In this document: positions 23,572-31,822 of the stretch, one piece after another
How positions within the stretch are numbered: the first letter of the stretch is position 1
Layout of the letters: the number at the start of each line of letters is the position of its first letter
Assembly (NCBI GenBank): GCA_023386965.1
Contig: JAEWIR010000046.1
Span: 62,001 to 126,000 of the forward strand
Reading direction: 5' to 3'
From: Bacteroidota bacterium
Lineage (GTDB): Bacteria > Bacteroidota > Bacteroidia > Flavobacteriales > Weeksellaceae
DNA length: 64,000 nucleotides
Notes under the pieces: generated by a model
What the model saw: the letters and a program-made list of their open reading frames with translations, nothing else
Databases searched by the model: none
What the model was told of the DNA's origin: nothing
Program-made: the position numbers and the translations under genes

Positions 23572-23606
23572 AAATCCGTCCGGCAGTTTACTGCCGGACG
23601 GATTTA
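23572..23606. terminator. Bidirectional terminator between tig and mgtC-like gene
   Basis: A perfect 15-bp stem (AAATCCGTCCGGCAG and its complement) with a TTTA loop and flanking A/T runs, between convergent genes. Confidence 0.9.
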
Positions 23607-23628
23607 TTTTGTTAAAAATATCAGTTTG

Positions 23629-24273
23629 CTAAAAGCTGAAGTGCTGCAAATCCCTGTTCTCCACCAGATATTCCTCCAGTCTGCCCAGTTCTTTATTAGA
23701 GATAAAGATTTCCAGTGTGAGGGTGAGGCTCTCGCCGTCTTTCTCCAGGCCAATTTCGTTGGCTTCGCGCGCGATCTTTGCAATCTCGTTTACAATGCTG
23801 GATTTACCGGAGAATTTTTCAGATGATATCTTTAGTTTCAGGATTTTGCTGTGGTGCTGCGGCATCATGCGGCTGGTAAAGTATTTGGCCAGGTTGATCA
23901 CAATCATGGCCGCCACCAAAAAGGTAAAGGCCATATAAATCTCACCAAAACCGATGGACATACCCACGGCAGCTGCAATCCAGATGACGCCCGCCGTGGT
24001 AAGACCATAAACATTGAAACCTTCCTTGAATATCACTCCTGCGCCCAGGAAGCCTATACCGCTCACGATGTAGGAAGCGATCCGCGTAGGGTCGCCTACG
24101 CCCGAAAGTTTGTAGGACAATATTGAAAATAGAGTAGAGCCCAGACAGATTACCGTAATGGTTTTCAATCCGGCAGATTTGTCCTTCATTTCCCGCTCAA
24201 AACCCAGGATCAGTCCCGCGGCTACGGAGAAAAGGGCTTTATATACATCAAGAAGTTCAAAATGTTCAGACAT
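23629..24273 (-). CDS. MgtC/SapB family membrane protein
   Basis: A 214-residue protein with an N-terminal MgtC/SapB membrane domain (about five segments between 8 and 130), including the conserved GFEREMKDKSAGLKT cytoplasmic loop and GIGFLGAGVIFKEG. A C-terminal ACT-like cytoplasmic domain (about 140-214) follows. Family members relate to Mg2+ limitation, membrane potential and acid stress, but most are uncharacterised. It is the third gene of the unit DUF6427-DUF3109-MgtC. Confidence 0.9.
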   Translation of the reverse strand: MSEHFELLDVYKALFSVAAGLILGFEREMKDKSAGLKTITVICLGSTLFSILSYKLSGVGDPTRIASYIVSGIGFLGAGVIFKEGFNVYGLTTAGVIWIAAAVGMSIGFGEIYMAFTFLVAAMIVINLAKYFTSRMMPQHHSKILKLKISSEKFSGKSSIVNEIAKIAREANEIGLEKDGESLTLTLEIFISNKELGRLEEYLVENRDLQHFSF

Positions 24274-24295
24274 TGCTCCGTTTTAAGTTTAATTT

Positions 24296-24877
24296 TCAGC
24301 TGAATTCCTTCTTCCATTCTTCCGCAGCTTCAGACAGCGTAAGGTAGAAATCTTCCCCATACTTACGGATAAGCGGAGTTTTCAGGAATTTGTAAACGGG
24401 TACCTGCAATTCTTTGCCCAAAACGCATGCGTCGCTGCAAATTGGCCACTCATGGTAGTTCAGCGCTGTAAAAGTGGAGTATTCAGTTACACGGATGGGG
24501 TACAGATGGCAGGAAATAGGTTTCTGCCAAACCACCGCACCATCTTCATACGCTTTCTCAATACCACATTTGGTTATGCCTCTGTCGTCGAAGATCACGT
24601 AGGCACATTCAGCACCGTTTACCATCGGCGTCACATAATCGCCGTCGTGCGGGTCTATGGTCCAGGTACCCTGTTCCTCCAGCGCTTTTACGCCCTCAGG
24701 TCTCAGGTAGGGTTTTACTTTATCAAAAATATCTTCAAGGATTTTGGTCTCCTCCTTATCCAGCGGTGCACCCACATCGCCTTCTACGCAGCAGGCGCCT
24801 TTGCATTTGGTGAGGTTACAAACGAATTCCTCGGAAAAAATTTCCTCAGAAATCAATTTATCGTCAATCTGTATCAT
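24296..24877 (-). CDS. DUF3109 family Cys-rich protein
   Basis: A 193-residue soluble protein of the DUF3109 family, with the N-terminal Cys cluster C20, C25, C29, C30 (VCNLTKCKGACC) and further Cys residues at about 117 (TKCGIE), 134 (SCHLYP) and 157-161 (CSDACV). The pattern resembles YkgJ/CxxCxxCC proteins that bind zinc or an Fe-S cluster. The function is unknown. It sits 22 bp before the MgtC gene and 13 bp after DUF6427. Confidence 0.88.
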   Translation of the reverse strand: MIQIDDKLISEEIFSEEFVCNLTKCKGACCVEGDVGAPLDKEETKILEDIFDKVKPYLRPEGVKALEEQGTWTIDPHDGDYVTPMVNGAECAYVIFDDRGITKCGIEKAYEDGAVVWQKPISCHLYPIRVTEYSTFTALNYHEWPICSDACVLGKELQVPVYKFLKTPLIRKYGEDFYLTLSEAAEEWKKEFS

Positions 24878-24890
24878 GTTCTAACTAAAT

Positions 24891-25787
24891 TTATTGGTAG
24901 CCCGCTATCTTAAAGACAATCACGCATCCTATGATTACCCAGAGGCCCAGTTCTTTCTGCCACCCTCTTTTTGTGAAACGCAGAAAACGGCTTAATATGA
25001 TGCTTGCCGGCAGGGCCAGCAGTAAAAGGTATTCATAGTGGTCGCCCATATACAGCACAACGGTGATGAGCTGCGCCGTGAAGAACAGCAGCATAAAGGA
25101 ATACTTGAACTTGCTGATCGGGCTTTTCTTGTTGTAATGTATAAAATGATCGAATATGGCGTACGCCATCATCAGGATGACCGGCAGGAGGTACAGTAAC
25201 TGTCCGTAATCACTGTGGAATTTAAAGGCGGTGAAGGGAAAGTACGCTTCGTTCCAGGAGTGGTTACCCAGGAAGTACATCACCGAAAAATAACTCAGGG
25301 CAATCAGGAAAACACCGTAAAACAAACGGAAAATATGAAGCCCAATCCGGTTGGAGGTTCCCATTATATGCAGCAGTGCAAATATAGCCATGGGCCAAGT
25401 GGCCGGCAGGAATATGAAATTTACAGCCAGTATCGCTCCTACAATAAGGTAGGACTTGCGCCGGAAATCATCATTTGTGCTGGTCATGATGAGTATTAGA
25501 AAGGAGTTGGTGAAAAGCGCTACAGCAATTCCGATATCCATGTTTCCGGGAAAGAAGGCAAAGACAAAAAAGGTGTACAGGAAGAGGGGCAGGTGAGTCT
25601 GGTAGGTGAGACCGATCGTGTTGAATCCGAAATAGCCCAATGCGATACCGGCTACGGTGATAAGCGTCGGTGCCAGCGATAAACTGTTGAGGCTAAAAAC
25701 ATTAAATGCAGTTACAGACAAAAGCAGGAAACCAATATAGACGGGGATTGAAAAAATATTGCTTTCTTTTGAAAGTAATCTGAACAT
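24891..25787 (-). CDS. DUF6427 family polytopic membrane protein
   Basis: A 298-residue inner-membrane protein with about nine to ten hydrophobic segments, starting MFRLLSKESNIFSIPVYIGF. It matches the Flavobacteriia family DUF6427, usually next to DUF6341, as here (divergent). The function is unknown. Its promoter overlaps that of the divergent gene. Confidence 0.85.
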   Translation of the reverse strand: MFRLLSKESNIFSIPVYIGFLLLSVTAFNVFSLNSLSLAPTLITVAGIALGYFGFNTIGLTYQTHLPLFLYTFFVFAFFPGNMDIGIAVALFTNSFLILIMTSTNDDFRRKSYLIVGAILAVNFIFLPATWPMAIFALLHIMGTSNRIGLHIFRLFYGVFLIALSYFSVMYFLGNHSWNEAYFPFTAFKFHSDYGQLLYLLPVILMMAYAIFDHFIHYNKKSPISKFKYSFMLLFFTAQLITVVLYMGDHYEYLLLLALPASIILSRFLRFTKRGWQKELGLWVIIGCVIVFKIAGYQ

Positions 25788-25793
25788 TTTTCT

Positions 25794-25811
25794 TAAATTT
25801 GTGCAAAGTTA
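25794..25811. promoter_or_regulatory. Overlapping divergent promoters for DUF6427 and DUF6341
   Basis: Plus strand TAAATTTG (25794-25801) and minus strand TAACTTTG (25804-25811) face each other across two bases, making a near-palindromic 18-bp site. The plus transcript would serve DUF6341 (ATG 25829) and the minus transcript DUF6427 (ATG 25787). Confidence 0.6.
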
Positions 25812-25828
25812 ATCTAAAAAAGAAAATA

Positions 25829-26059
25829 ATGACGTCTATATTCCTCTTCTTAAGCGATGTTTTCAAGTGGTCCTTCGGTTTTTTTGAAGCCTTCGGTTAT
25901 GTATTGAACTGGATACTTTTCATCGTTGCATCAATCATTTTTATATACTGGTGCTGGGAACTTGTAGTTCCATTGGGAAATAACAAAGACAGGGATTACA
26001 AGACGCCATCCAAAGTGATCCGTCCTTATTACGATCCGGAAGTTTACAAGAAAGGTTAA
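25829..26059 (+). CDS. DUF6341 family small membrane protein
   Basis: A 76-residue protein with one or two hydrophobic segments (about 4-20 and 24-46) and a charged C-terminus (NKDRDYKTPSKVIRPYYDP). It matches DUF6341, a short Flavobacteriia family usually next to DUF6427. I start it at MTSIFLFLSDV because upstream codons overlap the promoter. The function is unknown, perhaps a subunit of a complex with DUF6427. Confidence 0.82.
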   Translation: MTSIFLFLSDVFKWSFGFFEAFGYVLNWILFIVASIIFIYWCWELVVPLGNNKDRDYKTPSKVIRPYYDPEVYKKG

Positions 26060-26075
26060 ATAAATTGATTATATA

Positions 26076-26108
26076 TAAAAACCCGTTTTTCAAGGAAAAG
26101 CGGGTTTT
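26076..26108. terminator. Bidirectional terminator between DUF6341 and the usp gene
   Basis: An AAAAACCCG/CGGGTTTTT stem with A/T runs on both sides, between convergent genes. Confidence 0.85.
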
Positions 26109-26136
26109 TGTTTTTGTTGAATATTATATCCTGAGT

Positions 26137-26574
26137 TTATTTGTGACAGGGAATTACTAACACCGGTATGGGCGAACTTTTGGTTAGGTCCTTGGTGAGG
26201 CTGCCCACGAAGACATCGTAGATTCCGCTGCGTCCGTGCGAGCCCATTACAATGTAGGAGGCGTCTTTCTCAGCTGCATACTCCAGGATAATATCCCTTG
26301 CAATTCCCTGGCGAAGCAGGTGTTCGCATTCCACACCCTGAGACGTGATGAGCTGCTGCATGCGGTCCAGCTGTTTCAGTTCTTCATTAATTTCATTCTG
26401 TTCCACCTCCGGGAAATATTGGAAGCCCATGTCACCAATGGCAAAGCCAATATCAGATGGGGCTACATGAATCAGGAAAATTTTTCCGCGGTTTTCCTTT
26501 GCAAACTTTACTGCACCTGCAATAAGAACATCGGCTGTTTCTGTGAAATCGATTGGTAAAACAATATTAACCAT
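26137..26574 (-). CDS. Universal stress protein (UspA family)
   Basis: A 145-residue single-domain Usp. The N-terminal VLPIDFTETAD strand-loop and the C-terminal nucleotide motif GSHGRSGIYDVFVGS (G-x2-G-x9-G[S/T]) at about 116-130 predict ATP binding. It is the last gene of the minus-strand series that starts with pssA, 57 bp after the FAH family gene. Its role is general stress adaptation; no specific signal is known. Confidence 0.9.
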   Translation of the reverse strand: MVNIVLPIDFTETADVLIAGAVKFAKENRGKIFLIHVAPSDIGFAIGDMGFQYFPEVEQNEINEELKQLDRMQQLITSQGVECEHLLRQGIARDIILEYAAEKDASYIVMGSHGRSGIYDVFVGSLTKDLTKSSPIPVLVIPCHK

Positions 26575-26631
26575 AATGCTGAAATTTGTACCTTAAAGTT
26601 AAGAATTTTTCGCAGATAATGACAGTTATTC

Positions 26632-27240
26632 TTACTGAATTCTAAGGTCCATAACCCTCTTTCCCTCCAGAAAGGCTTCCAAAATGTCATTTTCGGCTAC
26701 TTTTCCCACTCCTTTGGGTGTTCCTGTGAAAATCAGATCACCTTTCTTCAGTGTAAAATATTTGGAGACGAAGGCGATGATCTCTTCCGGTGAAAACAGC
26801 ATCATGGATGTATTGCCCACCTGAACCTCACTTTTGTTTTTATGAAGTGAAAAATTCAGGTTTTTAAGGTCAAAATCTCCTTTTGGATAGAAGTTGGATA
26901 GAGCTGCAGCACCGTCGAAACCTTTGGCCAGTTCCCAGGGCAGGCCTTTCGCTTTCAGTTCACTCTGCAGGTCGCGGGCGGTGAAATCGATTCCCAGTCC
27001 AATTTCGTTAAAATAATCGCCGGCTCTTTCGACCTGGATATACTTACCAACTTTTGAGATCTTCAGAACAACCTCAAGTTCATAGTGTACATCATCGGAG
27101 AACTCCGGGATATAGAAATCCAGTCCTTTTTTCAGTACCGCCGAATCGGGTTTTATAAAAATAACAGGACTTTCGGGTACTTCATTGCCCAATTCTTTTG
27201 CGTGCTCAGCATAATTGCGGCCTATACAAATGATTTTCAT
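26632..27240 (-). CDS. Fumarylacetoacetate hydrolase (FAH) family protein
   Basis: A 202-residue FAH-fold enzyme, close in length to the small YcgM/FAHD1 members. The start MKIICIGRNYAEHAKELGN, the metal-binding HYELEVVLKI segment (about 70-79), the GIDFTARDLQ stretch and the C-terminal GDLIFTGTPKGVG block are all typical. Members include acylpyruvate hydrolases and oxaloacetate decarboxylases; the substrate cannot be set from sequence. It lies 15 bp after the DUF2007 gene. Confidence 0.9.
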   Translation of the reverse strand: MKIICIGRNYAEHAKELGNEVPESPVIFIKPDSAVLKKGLDFYIPEFSDDVHYELEVVLKISKVGKYIQVERAGDYFNEIGLGIDFTARDLQSELKAKGLPWELAKGFDGAAALSNFYPKGDFDLKNLNFSLHKNKSEVQVGNTSMMLFSPEEIIAFVSKYFTLKKGDLIFTGTPKGVGKVAENDILEAFLEGKRVMDLRIQ

Positions 27241-27255
27241 AATGTTCGGTAAATT

Positions 27256-27678
27256 TTAAGCTTTGAATTCATGATCACAGTAGTAGCAGTGATAGATATT
27301 GCTTTTGGCTTTTAATGGTAATCCCAGGAACAGAAGGGAAATTCCGAAAAGTCCGCCGGGGTTTTCGTCGCGGTACAGGTGGTTGGAGCCGCACTTCGGA
27401 CAAATAAGGTCAAATTCGGGATCAGGAATGGTGTGATCCACATCAAGACGGGTTTCTTCACCCTCCAGGAAGTTCTCCAGAATCTCAGCAGCCTTTTCGC
27501 GCTCGTCTTCAAAAACCTGAAGCTGTATGCCGCCCAGCGCCTGAGACAGCAGCCAGTCGGACTGAATGGTCTGCTCATTGGCAATGAAACTTTCAATACC
27601 ATGATTGGCCAGGATCTGTTTGTCCCGGTTGGCTTCTATGCTGTTGCTGTAAAATTTGAATCTAACCAGTGATGGCAT
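27256..27678 (-). CDS. DUF2007 domain protein with C-terminal zinc ribbon
   Basis: A 140-residue protein. Residues 1-70 form a DUF2007 domain (putative signal-transducing, ferredoxin-like: FYSNSIEANRDKQILANHGIE and LGGIQLQVFEDE). The C-terminal part has CPKCGSNH and CYYCDHEF pairs forming a zinc ribbon. DUF2007 proteins may bind PII-like or other ligands, but the function is unproven. It begins four bases after the exonuclease stop codon. Confidence 0.85.
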   Translation of the reverse strand: MPSLVRFKFYSNSIEANRDKQILANHGIESFIANEQTIQSDWLLSQALGGIQLQVFEDEREKAAEILENFLEGEETRLDVDHTIPDPEFDLICPKCGSNHLYRDENPGGLFGISLLFLGLPLKAKSNIYHCYYCDHEFKA

Positions 27679-27682
27679 ACCG

Positions 27683-28447
27683 CTAAAATTTGCTTCGGAG
27701 TTGGATGCCGGTCAACACTTTTTTGGTGTAAAGAGGGAAGTCCGCATTCTGTATCCAGCCGTAATAGCCCAGGGCTTTCTGGAAAACATCCTTCACCCGC
27801 TGACCTTTGTATTTCCCGAAGGTGAAAATTTCTTTCGCATCGTCATCAAAGGCGATGAATCCTGCCAGGTCCGCAAACCTTGAATGATGGGAAAACTCGC
27901 TGAGTCCGGCAATCTCGTTAGGCAGATCTTTATAATGGGCTACCTGTGCATCCAGTACCTCAAAAGTGGCCAGTACATCAGCCTCCGCCGAGTGTGCGTT
28001 AGTGAGTTCCTTGCGGCAGTAAAACTTATAGGCTGCTGTAAGGTTTCGTGGCTCCATTTTATGAAAGATGGTCTGGGCGTCCACCAGCTTGAATTTACTC
28101 AGGTCAAAATCAATACCGGCTCTCAGTAATTCTTCCGCCAGCAGGGGAACATCAAATCGGTTGGAGTTAAATCCGCCCAGGTCGCAACCCGTTATCATTT
28201 CCATTACTTTCGCAGAAATTTCCTCAAATTTCGGAGAATCCTTTACATCTTCATCACTGATTCCATGTACGGCTGTAGATTCTTTCGGGATGTACATGCC
28301 CGGATTTACAAGCCATGTACGGCTTTCACGTGAAGCATCGGGGTACACTTTCAGTATGCTGATCTCTACAATCCGGTCTTTCGCTACATTGGTTCCTGTA
28401 GTTTCAAGATCAAAAATACAGAGTGGTTTATATAGTTTTAAATTCAT
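27683..28447 (-). CDS. 3'-5' exonuclease (DnaQ-like, with ExoX-type C-terminal domain)
   Basis: A 254-residue DEDDh exonuclease. Motif I is FDLETTGT (about 13-20), motif II GFNSNRFDVPLL (about 95-106) and motif III HSAEADVLAT (about 151-160). A C-terminal domain (about 205-250, FGKYKGQRVKDVF and YYGWIQNADFP) resembles the segment found in ExoX and related exonucleases. It probably acts in DNA repair or proofreading, or on short oligonucleotides. It follows pssA by 17 bp and is cytoplasmic. Confidence 0.9.
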   Translation of the reverse strand: MNLKLYKPLCIFDLETTGTNVAKDRIVEISILKVYPDASRESRTWLVNPGMYIPKESTAVHGISDEDVKDSPKFEEISAKVMEMITGCDLGGFNSNRFDVPLLAEELLRAGIDFDLSKFKLVDAQTIFHKMEPRNLTAAYKFYCRKELTNAHSAEADVLATFEVLDAQVAHYKDLPNEIAGLSEFSHHSRFADLAGFIAFDDDAKEIFTFGKYKGQRVKDVFQKALGYYGWIQNADFPLYTKKVLTGIQLRSKF

Positions 28448-28464
28448 TGTTTGGGAGTTTGAGC

Positions 28465-29211
28465 TTATCTAAGCTGTTTCTGAAATATAAGTGATATCAC
28501 CATATAATATACAACCGCCAGCGGAATGCCGACCGTGCCAAATATCGCAAGCAGCAGAATCCCGCCAATCAGCAATACGATCTTGGGGTAATTGTCTGCC
28601 GGTTTCATCGATTTAAACTTCATAGCAATCATCTTCAGCGGACTGACAAGTAGCCACGACGAAAGTGCGGTAAGGAGCAGAAGCAGCATTGGGTTTTCAA
28701 AAAGAAAGCTGAAGCTGCCATTTTCCATATTGGCATAGTAAAGTCCCAGGATCAGAACCGTGTTGGAGGGTGTGTTGAGACCTTTGAAATAATATTTCTG
28801 CTCGTCGTCGATATTGAAAATGGCCAAACGGAGGCATGAGAAAACGGTGATGAAAAAAGCCAGATACTTAATTTCGAAAGGCAGCATCAGACCCATAAAA
28901 TCGTAACCAAAAGATTCCAGTGCTTTGTACATCACCACACCCGGCAGGAACCCGAAGCTCACCATATCCGCAAGACTGTCCAGCTGGCCACCCAAATTGG
29001 AGGCTGTCTTGGTGAGCCTGGCAAGGAAGCCGTCGAAAAAATCAAGGATAAGGCTGATGATGATGCATACAGCCGCATTACCGTAATTTCCGTCCAGCAA
29101 CTGGATAACTCCTATGGAACCCGAAAAAAGATTTCCAAGCGTAAAAATGTTAGCGAGATTTGTTTTTAGAAAACCCATACCCGCAAAAATAAGCTTTTTA
29201 TCCGGTTGCAT
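28465..29211 (-). CDS. pssA: CDP-diacylglycerol-serine O-phosphatidyltransferase
   Basis: Makes phosphatidylserine, the precursor of phosphatidylethanolamine. The 248-residue integral membrane protein has the CDP-alcohol phosphotransferase motif with all residues: D57, D60, G61, A64, R65, G74, D78 and D82. About seven to eight membrane segments are visible. An alternative ATG at residue 12 (MGFLKTNLANIFTLGN) is possible and may be the true start. It heads the minus-strand series exonuclease-DUF2007-FAH-Usp. Confidence 0.93.
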   Translation of the reverse strand: MQPDKKLIFAGMGFLKTNLANIFTLGNLFSGSIGVIQLLDGNYGNAAVCIIISLILDFFDGFLARLTKTASNLGGQLDSLADMVSFGFLPGVVMYKALESFGYDFMGLMLPFEIKYLAFFITVFSCLRLAIFNIDDEQKYYFKGLNTPSNTVLILGLYYANMENGSFSFLFENPMLLLLLTALSSWLLVSPLKMIAMKFKSMKPADNYPKIVLLIGGILLLAIFGTVGIPLAVVYYMVISLIFQKQLR

Positions 29212-29258
29212 CCTTTTATGCCCGCAATATGCGGTCTGTCAGGAATGTTAATTTAATG

Positions 29259-29266
29259 TAAATTTG
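29259..29266 (+). promoter_or_regulatory. -7 promoter box for the LTA-synthase-like gene
   Basis: TAAATTTG, five bases before the ATG at 29272; near-leaderless layout. Confidence 0.6.
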
Positions 29267-29271
29267 CCGCT

Positions 29272-31200
29272 ATGAAATTTTTCAGGGAATTTAGGTCCGG
29301 GGAAGTGCTGCTACTGGCTTACAGGCTTCTGCTCGTGTATTTCTTTTATCAGGTGGCTCGCCTGCTTTTTTGGTTTTATAACAAAGATCTCATTAAAGTA
29401 GACAGTTTTTATGATTATCTGAATATTGCGTACAGAGGTTTTGCTTTCGATACCACAGCTATTCTGTACGTGAATGCGCTGTTTATCCTGCTGAGCTTAT
29501 TGCCGTTGGTCATCAATACTAAAGTTTACTATCAGAAAATGCTGTTCTGGGTATACTTTATTACCAATGGGATCGCTTACGGAATGAACTTCGGCGACTT
29601 CATTTATTACCGTTTCAGTCAGGCAAGGCTAACCACCGCGGCCATGCATGTGGCACAGCATGAAACCAACCTGATGAAGGTGTTTTTCGTCTCAGTACTT
29701 CAGAATCCTTTTGTGCTTGTATTATTTGCATTACTGATGGCACTTTGGGTTTGGCTGTACCGTAAAGTCCGGATTGAAGTGCGCAAACCTGTGAAGCTGA
29801 TTCCCTATTTCCTGCTGTCGGTGATTGTGTTATGTCTCACGGCGGTTTTGGCAGTGGGTGGCATTCGGGGTGACTTCCGGCATTCCACGCGCCCCATTAA
29901 TTTAGTGGATGCGAACAGGCATGTCAAAACTCCTGTTCAGGCCAATTTGGTGCTAAACAGTGTTTTTTCGTTCTTCCGGACGCTGGGCAGCAATAACTTT
30001 GAACTTGTTAAGTTTGTTGATGATGACTTTATTCAGCAAAATGTTCATCCTTATAAGCAGTATTCAAGGCAGGTAACCAACCCTCCCAATGTGGTGATCC
30101 TCATCGTTGAATCTTTTGGCAGGGAATATTCCGGAGCGTTTAATACTCATAAGAATATTAAGGACTTTGTATCCTACACTCCGTTCATAGACAGTCTGGC
30201 CGCGGAAAGTCTTATTTTTCCCAATTCCTATGCGAACGGACGTCAGTCTATCCATGGCATGAGCAGCATTCTCGCCGGCATCCCCAGTCTTACAGATGCT
30301 TTTACAAGTTCCCCGTATTCTAACCAGAAAATTCAGAGTATCGTTTCGGTGTGCAACGAACTGGGTTACGATACTTCCTTTTATCACGGTGCTCCCAATG
30401 GTTCCATGGGTTTCCAGGGTTTTGCCGGCATCCTGCGTTTCAAAGATTATTTTGGTAAGAACGAATACAATAATGATGCGGACTTCGACGGTATGTGGGC
30501 GATCTGGGATGAACCCTTTCTGCAGTATTTTGCCAATAACACGGGCAGGACGCAGCCGTTTATGGCAACAGTGTTCACGGCTTCCTCACATCATCCGTTC
30601 ACTGTTCCAGAAAAATACAGGGATAAGTTCCGTCCCGGCACCGTAGAGATGCACATCCCGATGCAGTATACGGACATGGCGATACGCAAATATTTTGATA
30701 CTGTGAAAAGTAAACCCTGGTTTAAGAATACCATCTTCGTCATAACCGGTGACCATCCGAATAAAGTTCATTATCCTGAGTATGAGAAAATAATGAACCG
30801 CTTTGCTGTACCTATCCTTTTTTACTCGCCCAATCCGGAGTATAAATTGAAAGGAGTAAATATGGAGCTGGCACAACAGATGGATATTTACCCAACTTTG
30901 GCCGATTTGATCGGATATAACAAAAAAATCCGGAGCTGGGGCAGGAGCCTTGTATCGGACCAGCAGTTCGAACCCTTTATTGTCAATTCCGATGCGGTGA
31001 ACAACCAGATTATGACCAATGACTATATCTACAGGTTCAATGGCAGGGAAGTGGAGGGAATTTACAATGTTACTGACCTTAATTTGGAGCAGAATCTGAA
31101 AGGTAAGGTAACTAACAGTAAAACTGCCGCTGGTGAACTTTTGGTGAAGGCCTGGTATCAGGATTATATGGACCGTGTGATCAACCGGAAGCTGAACTGA
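29272..31200 (+). CDS. LTA synthase family membrane sulfatase/phosphotransferase
   Basis: A 642-residue protein with five N-terminal membrane segments (roughly 17-35, 60-80, 90-110, 145-162 and 185-205) and a large periplasmic sulfatase-fold domain (about 265-620). Metal and catalytic features: VVILIVESFG near residue 277 (metal Glu), a nucleophile-type ANGRQSIHGMSS segment near 320, and ITGDHPNKV with Asp and His ligands. In a Gram-negative cell such enzymes transfer phosphoglycerol or phosphoethanolamine groups to glycans or lipids, not teichoic acid; the acceptor here is unknown. Confidence 0.9.
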   Translation: MKFFREFRSGEVLLLAYRLLLVYFFYQVARLLFWFYNKDLIKVDSFYDYLNIAYRGFAFDTTAILYVNALFILLSLLPLVINTKVYYQKMLFWVYFITNGIAYGMNFGDFIYYRFSQARLTTAAMHVAQHETNLMKVFFVSVLQNPFVLVLFALLMALWVWLYRKVRIEVRKPVKLIPYFLLSVIVLCLTAVLAVGGIRGDFRHSTRPINLVDANRHVKTPVQANLVLNSVFSFFRTLGSNNFELVKFVDDDFIQQNVHPYKQYSRQVTNPPNVVILIVESFGREYSGAFNTHKNIKDFVSYTPFIDSLAAESLIFPNSYANGRQSIHGMSSILAGIPSLTDAFTSSPYSNQKIQSIVSVCNELGYDTSFYHGAPNGSMGFQGFAGILRFKDYFGKNEYNNDADFDGMWAIWDEPFLQYFANNTGRTQPFMATVFTASSHHPFTVPEKYRDKFRPGTVEMHIPMQYTDMAIRKYFDTVKSKPWFKNTIFVITGDHPNKVHYPEYEKIMNRFAVPILFYSPNPEYKLKGVNMELAQQMDIYPTLADLIGYNKKIRSWGRSLVSDQQFEPFIVNSDAVNNQIMTNDYIYRFNGREVEGIYNVTDLNLEQNLKGKVTNSKTAAGELLVKAWYQDYMDRVINRKLN

Positions 31201-31297
31201 TGTTTTTATATGAACAGAATAATAAAAAAGTTGGAGCTTAACATTTTTTGATTATTTTTATCAAAAGATAACTTAATACAAAAAATACTTATAGAAT

Positions 31298-31717
31298 ATG
31301 AAAAAGTTTGCTCTCGCTTTCGCCGCCCTTTTTGTGGGTGTCCTTTCCTTCGCACAGATTGAAGGTAAATGGAAAACTATAGACGATGAAACCGGCAAAG
31401 CCAAGTCCATTGTCGAGATTACAAAGAATTCGAAAGGCCAGTACGTAGGTAAGATCGTGCAGCTATTGGCTAAACCCGAAAATAATACCTGTGTGAAATG
31501 TACCGACGACCGTAAGAACAAACCTCTAATTGGTCTCGAGATCATCCGCGGGCTGAACAAGGACGGGAATGAATTTACGGGTGGAACCATTACGGACCCT
31601 AAAAGTGGCAAGACTTATAAATGTACCATAAAAAGAGAAGGCGACAAACTTAATGTCCGTGGCTACGTAGGTTTTTCACTTATTGGCAGAACCCAGACAT
31701 GGCATAAAGTAAACTGA
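31298..31717 (+). CDS. DUF2147 family exported protein
   Basis: A 139-residue protein with a signal peptide (about 1-19, ending SFAQ) and a DUF2147 body: IEGKWKTIDDETGKAKSIVEI at the start, a CVKCTDD pair in the middle, GLEIIRGL, and the terminal LIGRTQTWHKV. DUF2147 proteins are small beta-barrel-like periplasmic proteins, with no known activity. It is monocistronic with a terminator downstream. Confidence 0.9.
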   Translation: MKKFALAFAALFVGVLSFAQIEGKWKTIDDETGKAKSIVEITKNSKGQYVGKIVQLLAKPENNTCVKCTDDRKNKPLIGLEIIRGLNKDGNEFTGGTITDPKSGKTYKCTIKREGDKLNVRGYVGFSLIGRTQTWHKVN

Positions 31718-31742
31718 TCACTTGCAGCGATATAATAATCAT

Positions 31743-31767
31743 ACAGGGCCCGTGCCCTGTTTTTTTG
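31743..31767 (+). terminator. Terminator after the DUF2147 gene
   Basis: An ACAGGGC/GCCCTGT stem with a CCGT loop, followed by TTTTTTTG. Confidence 0.85.
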
Positions 31768-31791
31768 TTTAATGATTCAATAAAAAATCAG

Positions 31792-31799
31792 TAATTTTG
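31792..31799 (+). promoter_or_regulatory. -7 promoter box for pdhB
   Basis: TAATTTTG, 23 bp before the pdhB ATG. Confidence 0.55.
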
Positions 31800-31822
31800 T
31801 GCTCTAATAAATTAAAGCAACT

